Position numbers and translations under genes: made by a program. From an uncultured Pseudomonadota bacterium (GTDB lineage: Bacteria; Bdellovibrionota_B; Oligoflexia; Oligoflexales; Bog-1112), in NCBI GenBank assembly GCA_937896265.1, contig CALBMD010000412.1:1-5371 (forward strand): DNA of 5,371 nt, read 5' to 3'. Each line of letters begins with the position of its first letter. Position 1 is the stretch's first letter. The notes beneath the pieces were generated by a model. It was not told the origin of the DNA. It worked only from the letters and a program-made list of their open reading frames with translations, and searched no databases. Below, one piece after another: positions 1-5,371 of the stretch.

Positions 1-179
1 ACTACCCTTTCACCTCGGATAACCCCTGACCCTAGTAACTGTCCAGCAATAGATTTTACCTTTCTTTCCACACCCGAAAACGTATAGCGATGGCCACTAT
101 CCGCAGAAATGAGGCAAGGATAGTTAGCAAATCTTTTTAGATCGTGTGCAAGCGCAGAATAGAGAGGAAATGGAGCCAC
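1..179 (-). CDS. AMP-forming acyl ligase (ANL superfamily), N-terminal fragment cut by window edge
   Basis: Reading leftward from the GTG at 179-177 gives 59 open codons that run off the window. The fragment ends in the pattern that opens most acyl-CoA synthetases, fatty-acyl-AMP ligases and related adenylation enzymes: a short YSALAHDLKRFANYP stretch, then RYTFSGVERKVKSIAGQLL (about residues 31-49), equivalent to the family's TYxELxxxVxxxAxxL, then GSGVIRGERV (50-59), equivalent to LGVxxGDRV. Members activate a carboxylic acid with ATP to an acyl-adenylate and pass it to CoA or a carrier protein. The catalytic P-loop and later motifs lie outside the window, so substrate and acceptor cannot be read. 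GTG is chosen because AAAGGA lies 7 bases upstream; the frame stays open about 18 codons further up but offers no ATG, GTG or TTG. It follows a desaturase, an AlkB-like gene and an unknown gene on the same strand, suggesting fatty-acid activation. GC is 83/180 by hand count, above its neighbour. Confidence 0.72.
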   Translation of the reverse strand, partial: MAPFPLYSALAHDLKRFANYPCLISADSGHRYTFSGVERKVKSIAGQLLGSGVIRGERV

Positions 180-186
180 GAGGGTG

Positions 187-192
187 TCCTTT
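187..192 (-). promoter_or_regulatory. Shine-Dalgarno AAAGGA for the acyl ligase
   Basis: On the minus strand AAAGGA lies 7 bases before the GTG at 179. It decides the start of the truncated ligase gene, since no other standard start codon occurs in that open frame upstream. Confidence 0.6.
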
Positions 193-226
193 CGTAGAAA
201 ACTCTTTATTTTTAAATCGGCAATAT

Positions 227-232
227 ATTATA
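227..232 (-). promoter_or_regulatory. Candidate -10 box TATAAT before the acyl ligase
   Basis: The minus strand reads TATAAT, an exact match to the sigma-70 -10 consensus, inside the 125-base gap between the small unknown gene and the ligase. Transcription would start near 219-220 and give a leader of about 40 bases. The hexamer 17 bases further up (GAACTT) is a poor -35 box, so the promoter may be weak, activator-dependent or fortuitous in AT-rich DNA. If real, the ligase can be expressed apart from the upstream genes. Confidence 0.4.
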
Positions 233-304
233 TCGTTTTAAGGGGTAAGAAGTTCATCTTTATACAAACAAGAGAGAAGTTTGGGTAGCGCGGGATGGAA
301 AAAA

Positions 305-706
305 CTAAGCTGCTTCTATAGTTGATCTTTTTTCTTCAGCTGCAAATATAACAATATGTCGCACCTTTTTATCAAATTCAACAGCTTGAGGTTTTGATAG
401 CTTAAAAACAACTTGAGCGACCTTTCTCTCTTCCACAAGCTGTTTAACCAACTCCCCAATCGCAGGATGCTTCTGCAAAATAATGTCTTGAATAGATGCT
501 AAAAAATTATCAAGATTTAATTTTTTAGCAAAAATAAATTGTAGTTGTGTTTCATTTTGTGGAGTAGAAAAATGAAAGTATTCTTTTAAAACAGCTAAGA
601 TCTCGATCTGTGTTGCATTACCAAGGTCTTTTATTGATAATTCATCAAGGAATTGCTGAATATATTTATTATAGCTATTACGACTAAAGTCTATTGCATT
701 AATCAT
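305..706 (-). CDS. Conserved-looking hypothetical protein, 133 aa, downstream of the AlkB-like gene
   Basis: I do not recognise this protein. It is soluble, with no signal peptide, no membrane segment and no cysteine, which rules out a rubredoxin or ferredoxin partner for the AlkB-like enzyme. Most of it reads as amphipathic helix (about residues 8-95), followed by a short stretch that could be beta strand (VAQVVFKLSK, 97-106, and RHIVIFAAE, 117-125). The ATG at 706 lies 16 bases after the AlkB-like stop codon; the ribosome site is weak (GAAAG, 7 bases before the ATG), which fits translational coupling. The stop is TAG at 305-307, followed at once by six T on the minus strand but without a clear GC-rich stem. 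Residues 27-50 faintly resemble an acyl-carrier-protein helix II (DLG, then ExxxxLKEYF and P), but the phosphopantetheine serine is absent. It could be an accessory or regulatory protein of the lipid-modifying pair; that is inference from position only. Confidence 0.75.
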   Translation of the reverse strand: MINAIDFSRNSYNKYIQQFLDELSIKDLGNATQIEILAVLKEYFHFSTPQNETQLQFIFAKKLNLDNFLASIQDIILQKHPAIGELVKQLVEERKVAQVVFKLSKPQAVEFDKKVRHIVIFAAEEKRSTIEAA

Positions 707-722
707 TCAGCCGCTTTCTTTG

Positions 723-1808
723 TTACACAGCTTCTCTAGTAACTGTCTTTTCAATGGTATTGCTAATCTCACGTTTTCTAAATACTTCTTCTACTTTTGG
801 ATTCATCAGTTTAAACCATGCAAAAGGAAAAAAGGAAATAAAGAGCATGGTGAAATAACCATATGGCATCTTTGACTCATTATTCATATCGACAGCTTCT
901 TCAAAGTTGGCATATGGAATTTTGTGATGAAATGCATGGCGTGGCAGCTCAAATAAAGCCCAATTTGCTAGGATAGAATTTGAGCTCCAAGTATAAAAAT
1001 CCTGATATTTCTCATAAGATCCATCATTTAATGTACGGCGTGTAAGTCCATAGTGATGCACATAATCTTGATGTTGCAACATAAGGATAGCAACAAGATC
1101 GTTAATTAAGGTAAATGCTAAACCATAAGCACCAAAAATAGCGAAGACAGCAGCATGGAAAATAAGTGACAACAGATACATCCCAGAAAGTTCGCTTTCT
1201 TTTAGGGTTTTCCATGCTGACCCTTCATGCTTGCTTAGCTCATATTGCCAAGTTGCAATATGGCTTCGCCAAATTGATTTTGGAATAAAGGAATAAAGAG
1301 TTTCATTAATAACAGAAAGAACAGGGTCTTTTTTGGTGCCTGTTACTGAAAATTTATGATGAACTCGAGGGTGCTCTACAGCGAAATAGCACCATCCTGT
1401 GACAATTAAAAAGAATCTACCAACATTTCTTACCATCGGATTTGTTTTATGCGTACACTCATGAGCAATATTAAGGCCTACTCCTCCCGTTAGAATACCA
1501 ATGGAAAAAATAATACCAATCGCTTCATATAGTTGAAAGTTTCCCTTTGAAAAATAATAGCATCCATAGAGAATGATTGCCGATTGAACAGGAACAAAAA
1601 GAACCATTAAGATTCGATAATAGTAATACTCTATTGGCCCAACCTTGCTTCTAGCTACAAACCTATCTTTACCACCGACTATCAAATCAGCTATTGGCAA
1701 AGAAAGATACATAGCTGGAATAATCCACCAGTATAGGCCTCCATAGAGGAACCCAAGTAGTGTAGGGGCCGCAAACAGATAAGGCATCAAGTACCCAAAT
1801 TTATACAT
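723..1808 (-). CDS. AlkB-family membrane di-iron monooxygenase (alkane/fatty-acid hydroxylase type)
   Basis: The family comprises integral membrane non-haem di-iron enzymes that insert oxygen into alkyl chains (alkanes, xylenes, fatty acids) using electrons from rubredoxin or a ferredoxin-type reductase. With the start at 1808 the protein has 361 residues, slightly short of the usual ~400. Its histidine clusters are HECTHK (116-121), EHPRVHH (145-151), YVHHYGL (249-255) and RHAFHH (290-295); these match the AlkB pattern HELxHK, EHxxGHH, NYxEHYGL and RHSxHH in order and spacing. Hydrophobic stretches lie near 9-45, 61-86, 96-115, 130-145, 211-245 and 318-335. The glutamate of NYxEHYGL is His251 here. 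The ATG at 1808 sits behind GGGGAGGG; the frame also has a TTG at 1865 (380 aa), but the added 19 residues have no signal or motif. It is 130 bases after the desaturase and 16 bases before a small unknown gene, a probable operon. Substrate is not readable; no rubredoxin is present here. Confidence 0.85.
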   Translation of the reverse strand: MYKFGYLMPYLFAAPTLLGFLYGGLYWWIIPAMYLSLPIADLIVGGKDRFVARSKVGPIEYYYYRILMVLFVPVQSAIILYGCYYFSKGNFQLYEAIGIIFSIGILTGGVGLNIAHECTHKTNPMVRNVGRFFLIVTGWCYFAVEHPRVHHKFSVTGTKKDPVLSVINETLYSFIPKSIWRSHIATWQYELSKHEGSAWKTLKESELSGMYLLSLIFHAAVFAIFGAYGLAFTLINDLVAILMLQHQDYVHHYGLTRRTLNDGSYEKYQDFYTWSSNSILANWALFELPRHAFHHKIPYANFEEAVDMNNESKMPYGYFTMLFISFFPFAWFKLMNPKVEEVFRKREISNTIEKTVTREAV

Positions 1809-1812
1809 AAAT

Positions 1813-1820
1813 CCCTCCCC
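1813..1820 (-). promoter_or_regulatory. Strong Shine-Dalgarno GGGGAGGG fixing the AlkB-like start
   Basis: The minus strand carries GGGGAGGG ending 4 bases before the ATG at 1808 (5 bases from the GGAGG core). It is the best ribosome site in the window and favours ATG 1808 over the in-frame TTG at 1865. Confidence 0.8.
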
Positions 1821-1833
1821 AGATTCAGGCAAA

Positions 1834-1850
1834 GGCTCCACCAGGGAACC
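1834..1850 (-). other. Small stem-loop in the leader of the AlkB-like gene
   Basis: On the minus strand GGTTCC, loop CTGGT, GGAGCC can pair over six positions with one G-U pair. It lies 13 bases upstream of the ribosome site, in what is probably untranslated leader once the start is set at 1808. There is no following T run, so it is not a terminator. It may be chance. Confidence 0.25.
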
Positions 1851-1851
1851 A

Positions 1852-1857
1852 CTTATA
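1852..1857 (-). promoter_or_regulatory. Weak candidate -10 box TATAAG before the AlkB-like gene
   Basis: TATAAG on the minus strand lies in the 130-base gap between the desaturase and the AlkB-like gene. The -35 region 17 bases upstream (ATATTC) is poor. The same gap also holds ten consecutive T (1906-1915, A on the coding strand) and no convincing terminator, so read-through from the desaturase remains equally likely. Confidence 0.2.
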
Positions 1858-1938
1858 AGCCGCAAATTAACTCGGAATATCTCTGATTTTCTTGAAGCTT
1901 TTCTCTTTTTTTTTTAAAAAGTTGGCAAGGTTGAATAG

Positions 1939-3051
1939 TTAGGCTGATAAATCATGAGCTTGCATCGATTGCATATCCATGATTTGCATTTTTTCTTTTT
2001 GTGTAATGATTGAAACAAGCTTGCCAAGACGGGTGAAAACACTCTCTTGCCTATAAGGAAGACCATATTTTTCAATAATACTTTTCACTACAGGTTGTAT
2101 TTCAGCATATTTTGAAGCAGGTAAATCAGGAAAAAGATGATGCTCAATTTGATAGTTTAGATATCCATGGAAATAATCGTTCCAAAATCCTCCTGTTCTA
2201 AAATTACAGGAACCTAAAATCTGTGCCCAATAAAATTCCCCTATATTTCTTGTTCTATTTTCTAAAAGATAGAGATCCGATGCTGTATGGTTAGTAACAA
2301 TAATCAAAAATCCATGCCAATTAGCAAAGAACTCAGCTAATACTCTATTGATAAGGTAAAAAACAGCTGCTTTTGTCCCAATAAAGAGGAAAAGTGATGG
2401 AAAAAGAACAAAATGATAAGAAATATACGGAAAAAAATTTCTGAGATGGCTCTCTCTTGCATAAGTATCATAGCCAGTTCTACGATCAAAATTTAGTTTC
2501 TCATGTAGCGCTTTTATCGTAATTATTGAGTAATACCAAGATTTCCATGTTGAGCTACGAACAATAACGATCACATACTTCATAAATTTTGAGTACTTGT
2601 TTAATCGGTCGGTTTCGCCATAACGATATCCCCCTGCATCTGGGTCTAGCCCTTCATTAGTAAAAAAATGATGTAAGTGATTGTGCTCGTAGGTCCAAGC
2701 TTCCGGCAAAAACCAGTCAAACCAATCGATAAAACGCCTCCAACCTTTAGCAAAAACATGAGATGTATAGCGAGGAGGCACTCCCGGCACCTTATCGTAA
2801 CCCTTATGCAACACATGATGAGCTACAGTGGTCCATTTTGATGTAATCACAAAAGACATAAGGAGAGCACTGATTGGATTTGGAACAATCCAAGCTGTTG
2901 CTATACCCAAAAAATTGAATAGCCGATTAACCCAAATCACTTTTCTTAAATGAAGGTAATCTTCTATAGAGAGGCTCTTGATGGTCTCTTTTCTTACTGC
3001 CTCTAATTCCTTAGCCATTGCACTAAGGGATTTTGGATCTTGACTATCCAT
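1939..3051 (-). CDS. Membrane fatty-acid desaturase, front-end-like (QxxHH third box)
   Basis: This 370-residue protein belongs to the membrane FA_desaturase family, which uses a di-iron centre held by histidine boxes to put double bonds into acyl chains. The boxes are HHVLH (78-82), HNHLHH (123-128) and QIEHH (301-305, followed by LFP). A further conserved-looking NH lies at 254-255. Hydrophobic spans near 45-70, 156-180, 208-236 and 243-253 fit the usual four-helix topology with the boxes on the cytoplasmic side. Glutamine opening the third box is typical of front-end (delta-5/delta-6 type) desaturases, but unlike the eukaryotic ones there is no fused cytochrome b5 domain (no HPGG), as in cyanobacterial DesD. 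Regiochemistry cannot be read from sequence. The ATG at 3051 has GGAG 5 bases upstream. It starts 46 bases after the large exported-protein gene and precedes the AlkB-like gene. The C-terminal tail (about 351-370) is Met/Gln-rich. Confidence 0.88.
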   Translation of the reverse strand: MDSQDPKSLSAMAKELEAVRKETIKSLSIEDYLHLRKVIWVNRLFNFLGIATAWIVPNPISALLMSFVITSKWTTVAHHVLHKGYDKVPGVPPRYTSHVFAKGWRRFIDWFDWFLPEAWTYEHNHLHHFFTNEGLDPDAGGYRYGETDRLNKYSKFMKYVIVIVRSSTWKSWYYSIITIKALHEKLNFDRRTGYDTYARESHLRNFFPYISYHFVLFPSLFLFIGTKAAVFYLINRVLAEFFANWHGFLIIVTNHTASDLYLLENRTRNIGEFYWAQILGSCNFRTGGFWNDYFHGYLNYQIEHHLFPDLPASKYAEIQPVVKSIIEKYGLPYRQESVFTRLGKLVSIITQKEKMQIMDMQSMQAHDLSA

Positions 3052-3056
3052 TGCTT

Positions 3057-3060
3057 CTCC
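3057..3060 (-). promoter_or_regulatory. Shine-Dalgarno GGAG for the desaturase
   Basis: GGAG on the minus strand lies 5 bases before ATG 3051. Immediately upstream an AT palindrome (ATTTTA T TAAAAT, 3061-3073) fills part of the 46-base gap. It could be a -10-like element or chance; the gap shows no terminator. Confidence 0.55.
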
Positions 3061-3097
3061 ATTTTAATAAAATCACTACAAGAATAAGACAGATCCA

Positions 3098-5284
3098 TTA
3101 TTTTTCTACTTTACAGTTAGAGTCAATTTTAGGGTAAAAGAGACCCTCATTTGCTAGCTCTTGTTCAGTTAACAGATGAAGCCGATTACTTTCTTCTTTT
3201 ATTGATTTTTTATCACTACTATTCTGACAGAAAGTAGCTTCTAATTTAGCTTTATCTCTTTCAAATTGAGCATCGCATTCACTTTCACTACCTGCCACTA
3301 CGATAACTGGAAGAAAAATTCCGCCTATAACAAGAGCAGCAAACATAAGGCGGTTCATTTTAAAAGCCGTCTTTTGTATAATAGGAATCTCTTCTTTTTT
3401 TGTTATTTTTGAAGTCTCTTCTTGCTTTGTGGTGCTTGAGGTTGTGGTGCTTGGGGTCTCTTCTTGCTTTGTAATTTTTGAATTATCTTTAGGATTTTGA
3501 GTTACTGCCTTTGGATTTTCAATTACAGTAAGATGCCGCAACTCAGCTGGCGCGTTTGTATTCACAGGGGTCTTTCCTGGCATCGAATTAAAGACGCTTC
3601 TTAACTCGCTTACTTTTACTGCCGCATCCGTGTTTACACCAACTTCATCAGAATTACTATTTGGATGCTTTTCTTTATACTTTTTGAAAATCTCTCCAAG
3701 ATCTCCTACTAACAACTTTTTGCTATCTAACTTTATAGGAGCTTGCTTTACAGGCGCTTTGATAGGCAAATCTAAATTTTTAGATCCAGGAATAGCAATA
3801 GTAGTAAGCGCTAAGCTAGGTACTGGTATAGCAGCACTTTGGGCGCCATCTGGCGAAAAGTATATTTTTACAAATTGGTTAATATCCATTTCTTGATTAG
3901 GGTATTTCGCTAAAACTTCATTTAGAGCAGTAACATATTGAGGCACACGCCTGCATGACTTTGCATTAGCTGCATATGTAGCTAATGTATCAGAGATACG
4001 CCCTTGGCCAACTGGATTAGAAAAATAAGCAAACTCTGCAGCTAAAAGATTGAGATGCTTGTTTAATTCAATATTTTTATCAGCTCCTATTTCGGCAAAA
4101 ACACCATCACCGCAAGCAAGATCCCACGAGTTAATACCTTCAGTACCCCTTGGCGACTTCTTATTTAAACCTTGGGGGATACAAGCAGCGACAAGGAGTC
4201 TATAAGTTCCACTTGCTGGCAACCAGATATCAAAACCTTCACCCTTAGTAACTTTTTTATCTTCAATGCTTGATAACAAAGCAGATCCATCATAAATTTC
4301 ACCTTGTTGTATGATAGCTGGAAAATTTTTAGCAAAATGAAGAGCATAACTTCCTTCATTTGAAGACAATCTTAAGGAGGCTATTTTTTCGTCAAATTTT
4401 TTTAGATCATCTTCAGAGTAATCTTTTATGACACTTTTATCATCTGATAGAAGTGCATAAGAAACAGCATTTGCCTGCGGCGATTTATTAAAAGTCACTC
4501 TAATATAAGAATCTTCTTTAGCAGAAACAAACTTAGTATTTAAATTTGTGATCTTAAGTTGGCTAGCATCAATAAAATCTTTCTTAGATTCACTAGCAGA
4601 AGCTTTTAATTCTTGACTCGCGTCTGCTCCAACAATAGCTTCTTTCTCTTGCGAAACAGGTATTCCAAGCTCTAAGGCCATATTATTAATCAATTCTTGA
4701 CCACAGAAATTCTTTCCTAAAGCCAACGGCTGAATACCTCCAGAAAAACCAAATGTAGAAATAGTCTGCTTGCTGCCGAAAGAAGTAATTAATATTGCGT
4801 TTGCCGGATCATCATTCGTCGTGGATTCAACAAAATAAAAACCTTTTTCTGTGAAAAAAGCTATTACCTTATTAAGCTCATCTGTAAATCCTTTTGCCGA
4901 AGAAACACAAGAAAATGTGTCCTTTGTGTAAAAACTATCGTTCTTTAATTTTGTATCAATGATGTAATAAACGGTTGCATTAGGCCATGAGCGAAGCTTA
5001 GTTCGTAACTGAGCACCAGTAGTATCTTCATCTGGCTTATTTTTACTCAAATTTTCATAATGAGTAATAAATCCATTACTACCACTTGTTACATAGGCAA
5101 AATTAGGCAAGCTTGCAATTTCGTCTGCTTTTACCTTTTGGCCATCAAGATAAAACTCATTTCCCTGTAATAGGTTATTGTTTTTAACACTCGACAAATT
5201 TTTATCGTTTCCAACTTGCTTTTCTCGGCGGTTAGCGCAGCTGAAATTTATACAAAAAATAAAAATTAGAAATAAAGTTTTCAT
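3098..5284 (-). CDS. Large exported protein with degenerate astacin-like domain and C-terminal membrane helix, 728 aa
   Basis: The product starts with an export signal (MKTLFLIFIFCINFSC, residues 1-16). Cys16 could be a lipidation site, although Asn at -3 makes the lipobox poor; cleavage after S-C-A at 17 is an alternative. Residues about 97-215 resemble an M12A astacin metalloprotease: WPNATVYYIID (100-110) matches the family's WPNxxVPYxID opening, and GGIQPLALG (182-190) with Cys194 matches the GGxQxxSLG..C stretch before the zinc motif. Where HExxHxxGxxH should follow, the protein reads NNMALELGIPV (200-210): only the glycine survives, so a non-catalytic, binding or structural role is likely. 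Residues about 250-400 look beta-rich; 600-635 form a Thr/Lys/Glu repeat linker; 643-665 is a hydrophobic helix; the last ~63 residues carry three cysteines. ATG 5284 is preferred to ATG 5353 because GGAAGG lies 6 bases upstream and the signal then sits at the N-terminus. Function is unknown; envelope location is inferred. Confidence 0.7.
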   Translation of the reverse strand: MKTLFLIFIFCINFSCANRREKQVGNDKNLSSVKNNNLLQGNEFYLDGQKVKADEIASLPNFAYVTSGSNGFITHYENLSKNKPDEDTTGAQLRTKLRSWPNATVYYIIDTKLKNDSFYTKDTFSCVSSAKGFTDELNKVIAFFTEKGFYFVESTTNDDPANAILITSFGSKQTISTFGFSGGIQPLALGKNFCGQELINNMALELGIPVSQEKEAIVGADASQELKASASESKKDFIDASQLKITNLNTKFVSAKEDSYIRVTFNKSPQANAVSYALLSDDKSVIKDYSEDDLKKFDEKIASLRLSSNEGSYALHFAKNFPAIIQQGEIYDGSALLSSIEDKKVTKGEGFDIWLPASGTYRLLVAACIPQGLNKKSPRGTEGINSWDLACGDGVFAEIGADKNIELNKHLNLLAAEFAYFSNPVGQGRISDTLATYAANAKSCRRVPQYVTALNEVLAKYPNQEMDINQFVKIYFSPDGAQSAAIPVPSLALTTIAIPGSKNLDLPIKAPVKQAPIKLDSKKLLVGDLGEIFKKYKEKHPNSNSDEVGVNTDAAVKVSELRSVFNSMPGKTPVNTNAPAELRHLTVIENPKAVTQNPKDNSKITKQEETPSTTTSSTTKQEETSKITKKEEIPIIQKTAFKMNRLMFAALVIGGIFLPVIVVAGSESECDAQFERDKAKLEATFCQNSSDKKSIKEESNRLHLLTEQELANEGLFYPKIDSNCKVEK
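3388..3482 (-). repeat. Degenerate repeats coding the KITKQEE linker of the exported protein
   Basis: A 26-base unit at 3388-3413 recurs at 3457-3482 with three mismatches. A 17-base part, GTCTCTTCTTGCTTTGT on the plus strand, is identical at 3414-3430 and 3456-3472, and TTGTGGTGCTTG recurs at 3427-3438 and 3442-3453. In protein they give SKITKQEET (602-610), TTKQEET (618-624) and SKITKKEEI (625-633), joined by a Ser/Thr-rich stretch. The arrangement indicates local duplication in a flexible linker, and copy number may vary between strains. Confidence 0.8.
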
Positions 5285-5290
5285 ACCTAA

Positions 5291-5296
5291 CCTTCC
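5291..5296 (-). promoter_or_regulatory. Shine-Dalgarno GGAAGG deciding the start of the exported protein
   Basis: GGAAGG on the minus strand ends 6 bases before ATG 5284. The alternative ATG at 5353 is preceded by a C-rich stretch without any purine ribosome site, so 5284 is the better start. Confidence 0.65.
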
Positions 5297-5322
5297 AAAA
5301 GATAAATAGCTTAATCTTCTAG

Positions 5323-5339
5323 AAGCATTATAAATGCTT
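5323..5339. repeat. Perfect 7-3-7 inverted repeat overlapping the -10 box (possible operator)
   Basis: AAGCATT, spacer ATA, AATGCTT form a perfect inverted repeat. The candidate -10 box lies across its left arm and spacer, the classic place for a repressor operator. As RNA it would form only a short hairpin with a three-base loop and no T run, so a terminator is unlikely. Chance occurrence in AT-rich DNA is possible. Confidence 0.4.
5327..5332 (-). promoter_or_regulatory. Candidate -10 box TATAAT of the exported-protein gene
   Basis: An exact TATAAT on the minus strand would start transcription near 5320, about 36 bases before ATG 5284 and downstream of the alternative ATG 5353. The -35 hexamer at 17-base spacing is ATATGA, a poor match, so activation or another sigma factor is possible. 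It overlaps an inverted repeat. Confidence 0.45.
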
Positions 5340-5371
5340 TCTATTAATTTCATATAGGGGAGGAAGGGTCT

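Noticed and set aside
290..340. Terminator at the end of the 133-residue gene (TTTTTT right after the stop)
   Set aside because: The only possible stem is an A-tract pairing with the T-tract across a long loop; no stable GC-rich hairpin is visible.
560..632. Acyl-carrier-protein-like pattern in the 133-residue protein (DLG, ExxxxLKEYF, P)
   Set aside because: The phosphopantetheine serine of DSL is missing (ATQ instead), the spacing is two residues short, and the loop after helix I is too short. An attractive context alone does not support calling a carrier protein.
1901..1920. T10-A5 run after the desaturase as a terminator
   Set aside because: For minus-strand transcription the T run would read as A, and no GC-rich stem precedes it. 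It is only a homopolymer in intergenic DNA.
3630..3896. Plus-strand open frame of 88 codons
   Set aside because: It lies wholly inside the exported-protein gene on the other strand, has no ribosome site or recognisable motif, and is best seen as an antisense shadow.
4165..4359. Minus-strand open frame of 64 codons
   Set aside because: It overlaps the exported-protein gene in another frame and has no independent support.
5354..5371. Purine-rich plus-strand stretch AGGGGAGGAAGGG as a ribosome site
   Set aside because: It would serve a plus-strand gene, but no plus-strand frame starts near it and the window ends at once.

Overview
The window is AT-rich bacterial DNA in which every supportable gene lies on the minus strand, so the transcription order runs from high to low coordinates. 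Nothing identifies a species. The AT-richness, the large exported protein with an astacin-like segment and the lipid-type desaturase/AlkB pair would fit an environmental Gram-negative bacterium; a Bdellovibrionota/Silvanigrella-like source is a guess only.

Layout in transcription order: (1) 5284-3098 encodes a 728-residue exported protein. It has an N-terminal signal sequence, a segment resembling an astacin (M12A) metalloprotease in which all zinc-binding and catalytic positions appear to be replaced, a probable beta-rich middle, a Thr/Lys/Glu repeat linker, and a C-terminal piece that looks like a second small secreted protein with its own signal-type hydrophobic helix. A perfect -10 box inside an inverted repeat lies just upstream of the start chosen here. 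(2) 3051-1939 encodes a membrane fatty-acid desaturase with three histidine boxes, the last of the QxxHH front-end type. (3) 1808-723 encodes an AlkB-family di-iron membrane monooxygenase; the ATG at 1808 follows a very strong Shine-Dalgarno sequence and is preferred to the TTG at 1865. (4) 706-305 encodes a 133-residue soluble protein of unknown function, 16 bases after the AlkB-like gene and probably cotranscribed. (5) 179-1 is the first 59 codons of a GTG-started AMP-forming acyl ligase (ANL superfamily), truncated by the window edge, with its own candidate promoter and a higher GC content than the gene before it.

The desaturase, the AlkB-like oxygenase, the unknown small protein and the ligase probably form a lipid-tailoring locus: the ligase would activate an acyl chain with ATP, and the two membrane di-iron enzymes would desaturate and hydroxylate (or otherwise oxidise) it. 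Their electron donors (rubredoxin, ferredoxin or cytochrome b5 and a reductase) are not in the window. The link between this set and the large exported protein is only shared strand and a 46-base gap without a visible terminator. I see no RNA genes, insertion sequences, CRISPR arrays or origins.
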